Source of the DNA: an uncultured Eubacteriales bacterium
Lineage (GTDB): Bacteria; Bacillota; Clostridia; Oscillospirales; Acutalibacteraceae
Reading direction: 5' to 3'
DNA: 9,506 nucleotides
Assembly: GCA_900319615.1 (NCBI GenBank)
Contig: ONPE01000041.1
Coordinates: forward strand, 1-9,506
Shown here: positions 1 through 5,745 of the stretch, one piece after another
Layout: every line of letters starts with the position of its first letter
How positions within the stretch are numbered: position 1 is the first letter of the stretch
Translations under genes and position numbers: made by a program
The notes under the pieces: model-generated
The model's input: the letters and a program-made list of their open reading frames with translations, nothing else
Databases searched by the model: none
What the model was told of the DNA's origin: nothing

Positions 1-879
1 TCCGACGTCAAAAGGTGCAAGTACAACACATGGTATTACGGAGCGGAGGTCTCCGGCTCGGGCTACGACTGGTGCGAGGTCTTCGTACAGTGGGTGTTCA
101 ATAAAGCCGGCGCTTCATCGCTGCTCTATACCAAGACCGCCAACTGCGGCTACGCGGCAAAGGCGTTTCAGGATAAGGGGCGGCTGGTGACCTCCGGCTT
201 CAAAAAGGGCGACGTTGTGTTTTTTCACTGGAACAGCGAGCGCTCCGAGCTTGTGCCCGGAACCTACGTGAGTCACCATGTCGGCATCATCGAGAGCGTG
301 AACTCCGACGGTACCCTGACGACCATCGAGGGCAACACAGGTTCCTCGTCAAACGGCGCCGTGCTCAGACAGAGGCGACCGCTTTCGGTGGTGTCATGCG
401 CCGGAAGACCCGCGTATGACGGTAAGTCTGAAGGATCACAGGCGACTCCTTCGGTGAGCTATCGCGTGCGTACAAAGGGCAGGTGGCTGCCCGAGGTCGC
501 CGATCTGAGCGATTTTGCCGGGATAAAGGGCTCTCCGATAACAGACGTCGCGATAAGGGCGTCATCCGGTACGGTGCGCTACCGCGTCCATGTGCTCGGC
601 GGCAACTGGCTGCCGTACGTCACCGGCTGCGATATCTCCGACAGCAGGAACGGCTACGCCGGCAACGGCAAGCCCGTCGACGCTGTAGAGGTCATCTACG
701 GTACGCCTAAGGCTTATGCCGCGGCGCACGGGTATCTGAGGGCGAAATACAGGCTCTCTCCCACAGGCGGCGGATACTTCCCTTGGCAGTACGACAACGA
801 GCGCTCAGCCTATCAGGACGGCTACGCCGGAGAATTCGGCAAGGCCGCCGATCGCCTTCAGCTCTGTTTGTCGAAGTAG
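1..879 (+). CDS. CHAP-domain cell-wall hydrolase with repetitive C-terminal domain (5' end outside window)
   Basis: The frame is open from base 1 to the TAG at 877-879, giving 292 visible residues; the true start lies upstream, and a GTG at 94 is only an internal valine. The N-terminal part fits a CHAP amidase/endopeptidase, which cleaves peptidoglycan peptides outside the cell. A Cys sits in the context DWCEVFVQW (visible residue 25, codon 73-75), a His in HHVGIIE (residue 93), and an acidic residue in TIEGNTG (residue 111), in the usual Cys-His-acid order. The C-terminal part holds three imperfect repeats of about 35-40 residues (about 154-185, 194-231, 250-288) with the pattern YRV..GG.WLP...FAG..G.PI..V.I. 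From memory, similar tails occur in clostridial lysins, so wall binding is plausible but inferred. No signal peptide is visible because the start is missing. It could be an autolysin or a prophage-derived lysin; no other phage gene is seen. Confidence 0.85.
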   Translation, partial: SDVKRCKYNTWYYGAEVSGSGYDWCEVFVQWVFNKAGASSLLYTKTANCGYAAKAFQDKGRLVTSGFKKGDVVFFHWNSERSELVPGTYVSHHVGIIESVNSDGTLTTIEGNTGSSSNGAVLRQRRPLSVVSCAGRPAYDGKSEGSQATPSVSYRVRTKGRWLPEVADLSDFAGIKGSPITDVAIRASSGTVRYRVHVLGGNWLPYVTGCDISDSRNGYAGNGKPVDAVEVIYGTPKAYAAAHGYLRAKYRLSPTGGGYFPWQYDNERSAYQDGYAGEFGKAADRLQLCLSK

Positions 880-908
880 CGGGATCTATCGGCAAATATA
901 AGGAAAAA

Positions 909-953
909 GACCGGTCTGTCGTGCGAAAACTGCGATGGATCGGTCGTTTCTTT
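909..953 (+). terminator. Probable Rho-independent terminator of the CHAP gene
   Basis: GACCG at 909-913 pairs with CGGTC at 941-945. Inside, 914-923 can continue pairing with 931-940 using several G-U pairs, around a GAAAA-type loop. The stem is followed by GTTTCTTT. It lies 29 bp after the CHAP stop. The wobble-rich upper stem and interrupted T-run make it moderate rather than strong. Confidence 0.55.
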
Positions 954-1019
954 GTGAAAAACATAAAAAACAAAAGATACAAAATTGTAAAAATTGTTCC
1001 TTTAATTCTGAAATAGCTA

Positions 1020-1052
1020 TTGACAAATACAGTTGGGTAATGGTATTATAAT
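1020..1052 (+). promoter_or_regulatory. Sigma-A type promoter for the small surface protein
   Basis: A perfect TTGACA at 1020-1025 is followed after 18 bp by TATTAT at 1044-1049. The TG at 1041-1042 makes an extended -10. An overlapping TATAAT at 1047-1052 has a poor 21-bp spacing. Transcription would start near 1056-1060, giving a leader of about 35 nt before the ATG at 1092. Confidence 0.8.
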
Positions 1053-1091
1053 GCTAACATTAAGTTATTTTGACTCGTGGAGATGATTACT

Positions 1092-1586
1092 ATGAAAAGA
1101 TTAATTACAATCGCTCTGGCTATCGTTATGATATTTGCTCTGGGTGTTACGGTTTTTGCTGACAGCAGCCCTGTACCGAAGGAGCAGTATTCCATTGTTG
1201 TTACTTATTCTCCCTCAGACGGCAGCCTGGGTGATGCATCCGCTGATAAGAACACCGTTATTATCGATCCTTCCGATGACGGCCTTGTTACTCTCACTGC
1301 TAATGTTAAAGACGGTAAGTTCTCAAAGTGGGACATCAAGGGCGAGTATGATATCGTTGAGGGCAACCTGACTACCCCCAAGCTCGTTATCAGACCCCAT
1401 TCCGACATCATAGCTAACGCTATCTTCGAGAAAGACGGCAAGCCCGCTACTCCGGATACTCCTTCTTCTTCCGGCGGCGGCAGCGGCACATCGCCTAAGA
1501 CCGGCGACCCGCTGTACATGATCATCGTATTCTCGATCCTTGCTCTCGGTATGGGCGCGTTTGCTGTTAAGAAGATCAAAGAATAA
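1092..1586 (+). CDS. Small secreted protein with InlB-type repeat domain and SPKTG cell-wall sorting signal
   Basis: A 164-residue protein. The ATG at 1092 is chosen because GGAG at 1079-1082 sits 9 nt upstream and the signal peptide begins there; an in-frame GTG at 1077 overlaps that site and is rejected. Residues 1-23 form a signal peptide (KR, hydrophobic core, VFA before D24). Residues about 33-113 look like one divergent InlB B-repeat/bacterial Ig-like unit: beta-rich, with F..W in the middle and SDI.ANA.F at the end. A Ser/Gly/Pro linker (117-133) leads to SPKTG (134-138), a membrane segment (about 141-158) and the charged tail KKIKE. Known: C. difficile sortase B uses (S/P)PxTG motifs, so sortase anchoring to peptidoglycan is likely. 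No sortase gene is in the window. It has its own promoter and terminator. One Ig-like unit is short for an adhesin; its ligand is unknown. Confidence 0.85.
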   Translation: MKRLITIALAIVMIFALGVTVFADSSPVPKEQYSIVVTYSPSDGSLGDASADKNTVIIDPSDDGLVTLTANVKDGKFSKWDIKGEYDIVEGNLTTPKLVIRPHSDIIANAIFEKDGKPATPDTPSSSGGGSGTSPKTGDPLYMIIVFSILALGMGAFAVKKIKE

Positions 1587-1606
1587 TATTTAACCTTAAA
1601 GCTCAG

Positions 1607-1637
1607 GCAGCGGTTTTTTGACCGCTGCTTTTGTTTT
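1607..1637 (+). terminator. Strong Rho-independent terminator after the surface protein
   Basis: A perfect 8-bp stem, GCAGCGGT (1607-1614) with ACCGCTGC (1621-1628), encloses a TTTTTG loop and is followed by TTTTGTTTT. It starts 20 bp after the stop codon. Confidence 0.92.
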
Positions 1638-1821
1638 GCCCGGACGGTTGTGATCCGGCTGATTTTCGCGGAGTCAAAACTCCGTCGCAAAGACTTTTTT
1701 GATGATCCGTAAGCAATCTTTGACAGCAGAATCGCCGGAACTATCCGGTATACTGTGCCGGAGTCGGGATTTGATACATTACCTTGCGCCGGCATAAAGG
1801 TTAATTTGTGCAAGTTGGATA
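1638..1821. other. Intergenic stretch with no gene seen
   Basis: No coding frame with a convincing start is visible. A small hairpin, CGGAGT (1669-1674) with ACTCCG (1679-1684) and loop CAAA, is followed 9 nt later by six T residues and could act as a weak back-up terminator. TTGACA at 1720-1725 lacks a -10 box at proper spacing. Confidence 0.5.
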
Positions 1822-1850
1822 TTGACTTTAGCATGCTAATACGATAAAAT
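1822..1850 (+). promoter_or_regulatory. Promoter of transporter cassette 1 with a perfect palindrome in the spacer
   Basis: TTGACT (1822-1827) and TAAAAT (1845-1850) are separated by exactly 17 bp, each matching consensus at 5 of 6 positions. The spacer begins with the perfect 12-bp palindrome TTAGCATGCTAA (1828-1839), which abuts the -35 box. A repressor bound there would block RNA polymerase, so it is a candidate operator; the regulator is unknown. Confidence 0.75.
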
Positions 1851-1856
1851 AATATG

Positions 1857-1978
1857 CGTTGTACGCTGTATCCGTATACCCTGCTTTGCCAAAGCTGCGT
1901 CAGGGGCTGCGGATCGGCATCAAGCCGGGCTCTCCCGGTACAGAACAAGCGGACTTACCGCATATTATGGAGGACATT
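1857..1978 (+). other. 5' leader of the cassette 1 receptor gene, about 120 nt
   Basis: The predicted transcript starts near 1857 and runs about 120 nt before the ATG at 1979. Two small hairpins are visible: GCTTT/AAAGC (1883-1887 with 1891-1895) and CCGGG/CCCGG (1925-1929 with 1934-1938, loop CTCT). Neither has a T-run. The frame is open and in phase with the downstream gene from about 1859, but there is no lipoprotein logic to such an extension. I recognise no T-box or named riboswitch. Confidence 0.45.
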
Positions 1979-2839
1979 ATGAAAAGAATTATCGCACTGA
2001 CCATGGCTGTGCTCATGGTCGTAGCTGTACTTGCTGCCTGCGGCAACAGCAACAACACTGCAACCGAAGCCGCCAAGGCTACCGAGGCTGCCAAAGCTAC
2101 CGAGGCTGCCGCAACAGCAGATCAGAAGGCTGCCGGCGCAGACCTTGATAACATCAAGGCTAAGGGCAAGCTGGTCGTAGGTATCACAGATTTCGAGCCC
2201 ATGGATTTCCATGCCGAGGGCGGCGAGTGGGTCGGCTTTGACGCTGACATGGCTAAGGCTTTCGCCGGCAATCTGGGCGTAGAAGTAGAGTTCGTCGAGA
2301 TCGACTGGGACAACAAGATCCTCGAGCTCAACGGCGGCACGGTTGACTGCATCTGGAACGGCATGACTCTTACCGAAGAGGTCACTTCCGCTATGGATTG
2401 CTCCGATCCCTACTGCAACAATGCTCAGGTAGTTGTTGTCAACAAGGATTCTGCCGACAAGTATGCTACCGCCGACGCCTGCAAGGAGCTCAACTTCGCT
2501 GTTGAGAGCGGCTCAGCAGGTCAGGAGCAGGCAGAGGCTTACGGCTTCAAGTTCACCGAGGTCAAGGACCAGGCTACAGCGCTGATGGAGGTTGCCTCCG
2601 GCACCTGCGACGCTGCTATCATCGACTCCCTCATGGCTGCCGCTATGATCGGCGAGGGCACCGGTTACGCTCAGCTCACCTATACCGCTTCTCTGAACTC
2701 CGAGGAGTACGGCGTAGGCTTCCGCAAGGGCTCCGATCTCGTAGCCAAGTGCAACGAGTTCTTCGCCGCTGCTAAGGCTGACGGCACCATGCAGGCCACA
2801 GCCGAGAAGTACGGCGTTCAGGCTGCTCTGATCAAATAA
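1979..2839 (+). CDS. Amino-acid ABC transporter substrate-binding lipoprotein, cassette 1 (variant ligand site)
   Basis: A 286-residue extracytoplasmic receptor of the polar amino-acid (HAAT, SBP family 3) type. The ATG at 1979 is chosen because GGAGG (1969-1973) lies 5 nt upstream and the lipoprotein signal starts there (MKR, hydrophobic core, LAAC with Cys21 as the lipidated residue). Residues 29-46 are a TEAAKA-repeat tether. The bilobed domain runs from about 55 (DNIKAKGKLVVGIT) to 286, with GFDADMAKAFA at 86-96 and DAAIID at 211-216; by family analogy Asp216 contacts the ligand amino group. In HisJ and GlnH an Arg after T-x-E/K holds the ligand carboxylate. Here the motif is TEEVTSAMD with Val135 in that place, whereas the second receptor in the window has Arg. 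Seven Cys residues include D-C-S-D-P-Y-C (141, 146). The exact ligand cannot be read from the sequence. It is the first gene of the cassette and is followed by a hairpin. Confidence 0.93.
   Translation: MKRIIALTMAVLMVVAVLAACGNSNNTATEAAKATEAAKATEAAATADQKAAGADLDNIKAKGKLVVGITDFEPMDFHAEGGEWVGFDADMAKAFAGNLGVEVEFVEIDWDNKILELNGGTVDCIWNGMTLTEEVTSAMDCSDPYCNNAQVVVVNKDSADKYATADACKELNFAVESGSAGQEQAEAYGFKFTEVKDQATALMEVASGTCDAAIIDSLMAAAMIGEGTGYAQLTYTASLNSEEYGVGFRKGSDLVAKCNEFFAAAKADGTMQATAEKYGVQAALIK
2063..2116 (+). repeat. 18-bp tandem repeat coding the TEAAKA tether (about 3 copies)
   Basis: Three consecutive 18-bp units start at 2063, 2081 and 2099, each beginning ACCGARGC. They encode TEAAKA, TEAAKA and a diverged TEAAAT. 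They lie just after the lipidated Cys and lengthen the flexible Ala/Glu/Lys-rich linker that holds the binding domain away from the membrane. Copy number could vary between strains by slippage. Confidence 0.85.
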
Positions 2840-2864
2840 TTTACTGATAATAACTGATTTTCCT

Positions 2865-2897
2865 AAGACAGAGGGCTCAGCGGCTCTCTGTCTTTGG
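2865..2897 (+). terminator. Hairpin after the cassette 1 receptor gene (weak terminator or mRNA-stabilising stem)
   Basis: A perfect 9-bp stem, AAGACAGAG (2865-2873) with CTCTGTCTT (2886-2894), extends inward with G-U pairs to a CAGC loop. Only TTTGG follows, so full termination is doubtful. Placed 26 nt after the receptor stop and before the permease, it may protect receptor mRNA or cause partial termination, a common way to make more receptor than permease. Confidence 0.6.
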
Positions 2898-3108
2898 TCG
2901 GTTATTACAGACAATTCCGCACGCCCGGATCACGCGGTATAGGGCGGTATACGGGATAACGTCATAAGGGCAAAAACGATTCGCTTTTATGAGGGAACCC
3001 CGCTGATGATCGTTGATGTGCTCTGTCATCAGGGACAGGCAAACCGGCTTGTGCTCCGGGATGATCCGGCACGATCACGTTGATTACTATGGATTTTGAG
3101 AGGTTCAT
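2898..3108 (+). promoter_or_regulatory. Structured non-coding gap before the cassette 1 permease
   Basis: This gap holds several potential RNA stems. The clearest is 10 bp, 2962-2971 with 2983-2992, around an 11-nt loop. CTGATGA (3003-3009) can pair with TCATCAG (3026-3032), while CTGTC (3023-3027) can instead pair with GACAG (3034-3038), so these two stems exclude each other. GTG/CAC plus CCGG/CCGG form another between 3051 and 3072. A possible 25-codon reading frame (ATG 3006 to TGA 3083) has GAGGG 10 nt upstream. No clear promoter was found. Regulation is inferred only from structure. Confidence 0.35.
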
Positions 3109-3798
3109 ATGGATTCATTTTTCGAACAATTCCCGATAGTTTTTCATGCGCTGAACGTAGGCTTTCTGCAGACCTTGAAGCTGTTCGCGGTCACTCTGCT
3201 GGGCGCTCTGCCGCTCGGTCTGCTGATATCTTTCGGCTCCATGAGCAAGTTCAAGCCGCTGTCTAAGATAGTGCGCGTCATCGTATGGATCATCCGCGGT
3301 ACTCCGCTGATGCTGCAGCTGCTGATCATCTTCTACTTCCCGGGTCTGGTATTCGGCAAGCAGCTTTGGGGCGGCGGCGAGACCGGCCGCTTCATCGCGT
3401 CGGCTGTCGCGTTCATCTTCAACTACGCCTGCTACTTCTCCGAAATCTACAGGGGCGGCATACAGGGCGTGCCCCACGGACAGCAGGAGGCGGGTCAGGT
3501 GCTCGGCTTGTCAAAGAGCCAGATCTTCTTCAAGATCACGCTTTTGCAGATGATAAAGCGCATCGTGCCGCCCATGTCCAACGAGATCATCACCCTTGTC
3601 AAGGATACCTCGCTCGCGCGCATCATCGCGCTGCAGGAGGTCATCTGGGCAGGTCAGGCGTTCATGAAGGGCAGCCAGGGTATCTCCGGCGCCATCTGGC
3701 CGCTGTTCTTCACCGGCGTGTACTACCTCGCGTTCTCGGGCATCCTCACCTTGCTGTTCGGCAGGGTAGAGAAGAAGCTCGGCTACTTTAATGCATAA
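3109..3798 (+). CDS. Amino-acid ABC transporter permease, cassette 1
   Basis: A 229-residue inner-membrane permease of the HisMQ/GlnP type, a size typical for one subunit; with only one permease gene here it would form a homodimer. The ATG at 3109 follows GAGAGG (3098-3103) by 5 nt. Hydrophobic segments lie at about 11-42, 52-83, 94-112 and 197-217, with more between. The family signature RGTPLMLQLLI is at 63-73. The cytoplasmic EAA loop that docks on the ATPase spans about 124-144 (QQEAGQVLGLSKSQIFFKI). The N-terminus is short, without the extra substrate-binding domain that some Gram-positive homologues fuse here. The ATPase gene follows after 12 nt, so the two are surely co-transcribed; the 270-nt gap to the upstream receptor is unusually long for a single operon. 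Confidence 0.94.
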   Translation: MDSFFEQFPIVFHALNVGFLQTLKLFAVTLLGALPLGLLISFGSMSKFKPLSKIVRVIVWIIRGTPLMLQLLIIFYFPGLVFGKQLWGGGETGRFIASAVAFIFNYACYFSEIYRGGIQGVPHGQQEAGQVLGLSKSQIFFKITLLQMIKRIVPPMSNEIITLVKDTSLARIIALQEVIWAGQAFMKGSQGISGAIWPLFFTGVYYLAFSGILTLLFGRVEKKLGYFNA

Positions 3799-3810
3799 GG
3801 AGGCGGCGAT

Positions 3811-4554
3811 ATGTCGGTATTGGAAGTCAAAAACATAAAAAAGTGCTTTGGCCGCAACCACGTGCTCAGAGGCATCGACTTTACTCTCGATAAGGGCGAG
3901 GTGCTGTCGATCATCGGCTCCTCGGGATCGGGAAAGACCACCCTCCTGCGCTGCCTTAACTCGCTGGAGTTTGCTGACGAAGGACAGATAATCGTAAACG
4001 GCGACGCTATCTTCGACGCTGCCGTCAACAAGCGCCCGTCTGAGTCGGAGCTCAGACAGAAGCGCCTGCACTTCGGGCTGGTGTTCCAGAACTTCAATCT
4101 TTTCCCACAGTACACGGTTTTGGATAACGTCACCCTCGCGCCCCGTCTGCTGAACAAGGGCACCAAAGAGGAGATAGAGCAGGACGCCCTGTCGCTGATC
4201 GACAGCGTGGGTCTGCTCGAGAAGAGGAACAGCTACCCCTGCGAGCTATCCGGCGGACAGCAGCAGCGTGTGGCGATAGCGAGAGCTCTCGCCATGAAGC
4301 CGAATATCCTGTGCTTCGACGAGCCGACCTCGGCTCTCGATCCCGAGCTCACCGGCGAGGTTCTTAAGGTAATCCGCAAGCTCGCCGAGAAGCGCATGAC
4401 CATGATAATCGTGACCCACGAGATGACCTTCGCTCACGAGGTTTCGGACAAGATCATCTTCATGGACGGCGGCGTTATAGCCGAGCAGGGCGGCCCCGAG
4501 ATACTGGATCAGCCGAGGAGCGACAGGCTCAGGGCTTTCCTGACCTCGTTCTGA
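3811..4554 (+). CDS. Amino-acid ABC transporter ATP-binding protein, cassette 1
   Basis: A 247-residue cytoplasmic ATPase that powers the importer as a homodimer. All motifs are intact: Walker A GSSGSGKTT (36-44), Q-loop Gln93 in VFQNFNLFP, signature LSGGQQQR (146-153), Walker B LCFDEP with Asp170 and Glu171, D-loop SALD (174-177) and switch His203 in VTHEM. VFQNFNLFP and the overall length fit the GlnQ/HisP (PAAT) family. The AAGGAGG at 3797-3803 overlaps the permease stop and lies 7 nt before the ATG. No good terminator follows: only an AT-rich hairpin at 4564-4583 without a T-run, so some read-through into cassette 2 is possible. Confidence 0.96.
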   Translation: MSVLEVKNIKKCFGRNHVLRGIDFTLDKGEVLSIIGSSGSGKTTLLRCLNSLEFADEGQIIVNGDAIFDAAVNKRPSESELRQKRLHFGLVFQNFNLFPQYTVLDNVTLAPRLLNKGTKEEIEQDALSLIDSVGLLEKRNSYPCELSGGQQQRVAIARALAMKPNILCFDEPTSALDPELTGEVLKVIRKLAEKRMTMIIVTHEMTFAHEVSDKIIFMDGGVIAEQGGPEILDQPRSDRLRAFLTSF

Positions 4555-4563
4555 TTGCATATT

Positions 4564-4583
4564 TTTATGCATAGCTGCATAAA
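4564..4583. other. AT-rich inverted repeat after cassette 1 ATPase
   Basis: TTTATGCA (4564-4571) and TGCATAAA (4576-4583) form a perfect 8-bp inverted repeat with loop TAGC. No T-run follows on the + strand, so it is not a standard terminator. It may be an mRNA 3'-end stabilising stem or a protein site. Confidence 0.5.
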
Positions 4584-4621
4584 GCCCCGGATATCTGAAA
4601 ATAAACTATGAAAATGCCCAT

Positions 4622-4718
4622 AATTGGCGACCGGTGTAATCTGCCAATTGTTAATTTGCATGAAAATCGGGACATATCGTGGTTTTTCCTTGCATAAAAT
4701 CCCGATTTGTTATATATT
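4622..4718 (+). promoter_or_regulatory. Promoter of transporter cassette 2 with two inverted repeats
   Basis: The likely promoter is TTGCAT (4690-4695), 17 bp, TATATT (4713-4718); an alternative -10, TATATA at 4711, has an upstream TG (4708-4709). Two inverted repeats flank it. AATTGGC (4622-4628) and GCCAATT (4643-4649) are centred 21 bp apart upstream of the -35. AAATCGGGA (4664-4672) and TCCCGATTT (4700-4708) form a perfect 9-bp pair centred 36 bp apart, the right arm lying between -35 and -10. These spacings suit dimeric regulators or a small DNA loop. The -35 match is weak, suggesting control. Confidence 0.6.
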
Positions 4719-4768
4719 AGTTTAGGTTGATTATATTTATTTTTATAACAAAGAAATGAGGTAAAAAA

Positions 4769-5548
4769 ATGAAAAAGATTATCGCACTGATCATGGTCGT
4801 TGCTATGATCGCTTCAGTAGCGGCTCTCGCAGGCTGCGGCAACTCCAACACTGCTGCAACCGAGGCTCCGAAGCCTGTTCTCACCATGGCTACCAACGCG
4901 TCCTTCCCTCCCTATGAGATGAAGGAAGACGGCGAGAACGTCATCGGTATCGACGCTGAGATCGCTGCCGCTATCGCAGACAAGCTCGGCATGACCCTCG
5001 AGATCGTCGACATCGAGTTCGGCGCTATCATCGCAGGCGTCCAGTCCGGCAAGTACGACATGGGTATGGCGGGCATGACCGTTACCGAAGAGCGTCTTGA
5101 GTCCGTAAACTTCTCCACCACCTACGCTACAGGCGTTCAGGTCATCATCGTTCCCCAGGGCTCCGAGATCAAGTCCTTCGACGATATCAAGGCGGGCGAG
5201 TACAAGGTAGGCGTTCAGCTCTCCACCACCGGCGACATCTACGCTACCGACGATCTTGCAGACAGCAAGAGCGAGGTCGTAGAGTATGAGACCGGTAACG
5301 ACGCTGTTGCCGCTCTCGCATCCAAGAAGGTCGACGCTGTCATCATTGACAACGAGCCTGCTAAGAGCTATGTCGCAGCAAACGACGGCCTGGTCATCCT
5401 CGACACCGACTATGTCACCGAAGAGTACGCTATCTGCGTAGCTAAGGAGAACACCGAGCTGCTCGACAAGATCAACGCTGCTCTTAAGGATCTGATCGCG
5501 GACGGTACCGTGAAGAAGATCGTCGACAAGTACATCACAGCCGGTTAA
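4769..5548 (+). CDS. Amino-acid ABC transporter substrate-binding lipoprotein, cassette 2 (canonical ligand site)
   Basis: A 259-residue receptor of SBP family 3. The ATG at 4769 follows GAGGT (4758-4762) by 6 nt and opens a lipoprotein signal ending LAGC, with Cys23 lipidated. The mature domain has FPPYEM (47-51), GIDAEIAAAIADKLG (60-74) as the ligand-loop helix, GMTVTEERLESVNFS with Arg109 in the place that binds the ligand alpha-carboxylate in GlnH/HisJ, and VIIDNEPA with Asp194 at the amino-group position. All main-chain amino-acid contacts therefore look intact, unlike the cassette 1 receptor; the two share only the general fold, and the signal starts are similar (IIAL..V). The side-chain preference cannot be assigned. 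It is the first gene of cassette 2 and is followed by a terminator before the permease. Confidence 0.95.
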   Translation: MKKIIALIMVVAMIASVAALAGCGNSNTAATEAPKPVLTMATNASFPPYEMKEDGENVIGIDAEIAAAIADKLGMTLEIVDIEFGAIIAGVQSGKYDMGMAGMTVTEERLESVNFSTTYATGVQVIIVPQGSEIKSFDDIKAGEYKVGVQLSTTGDIYATDDLADSKSEVVEYETGNDAVAALASKKVDAVIIDNEPAKSYVAANDGLVILDTDYVTEEYAICVAKENTELLDKINAALKDLIADGTVKKIVDKYITAG

Positions 5549-5563
5549 TCATTTGACATTCGC

Positions 5564-5597
5564 AGGGGAGCGGAGTAGACTTCGCTCCCTTATTTTC
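5564..5597 (+). terminator. Terminator after the cassette 2 receptor gene
   Basis: GGGAGCG (5566-5572) pairs with CGCTCCC (5583-5589), and flanking A-T and G-U pairs extend the stem at both ends. TTATTTT follows. It starts 15 nt after the receptor stop, so permease and ATPase depend on read-through or a promoter in 5600-5740 that I could not identify with confidence. Confidence 0.8.
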
Positions 5598-5623
5598 TAT
5601 ATTATCTTTCGGCGCAGATTTGA

Positions 5624-5705
5624 TACTGATTTTCTATAAAACTCGACATTCTTATCGGTCTGGTTTTTATTGAATATTATCGGTCTGGTTTTTATTGAAT
5701 ATTAG
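5624..5705. repeat. Internally deleted copy of the foldback element, with a 25-bp tandem duplication
   Basis: The left part (from TACTGATTTT at 5624) matches the left end of the element at 8117-8273, including the shared block ACTCGACATTCTTATCGGTC (from 5641 here, from 8135 there). It then jumps to that element's right end, TTTTTATTGAATATTAG. A 25-bp unit joining TCGGTCTGG to that right end is repeated exactly twice, at 5655-5679 and 5680-5704. It lies 41 bp before the permease start. The left end abuts TA but the right does not. Confidence 0.8.
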
Positions 5706-5745
5706 CACGAACGCCGATACCTTGTGAACCTACGGGGGTGGAGTT

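Noticed and set aside
1..879. Prophage or phage lysis module
   Set aside because: The CHAP protein could be a lysin, but no holin, structural or integrase gene is present in the window.
1720..1754. TTGACA followed by TATACT as a promoter
   Set aside because: The spacer is 23 bp, too long for a sigma-A promoter; the better promoter is at 1822-1850.
1859..1978. N-terminal extension of about 40 residues on the cassette 1 receptor
   Set aside because: The frame is open, but GGAGG lies right before ATG 1979 and a complete lipoprotein signal begins there; an extension would bury the signal and overlap the predicted transcript start.
1857..1978. T-box or amino-acid riboswitch in the receptor leader
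   Set aside because: No T-box consensus (TGGNACCGCG) and no terminator/antiterminator pair; only two small hairpins without T-runs.
5655..5704. Two 25-bp direct repeats as a CRISPR remnant
   Set aside because: The units are directly adjacent with no spacer and derive from the element's own ends; no cas gene is present.
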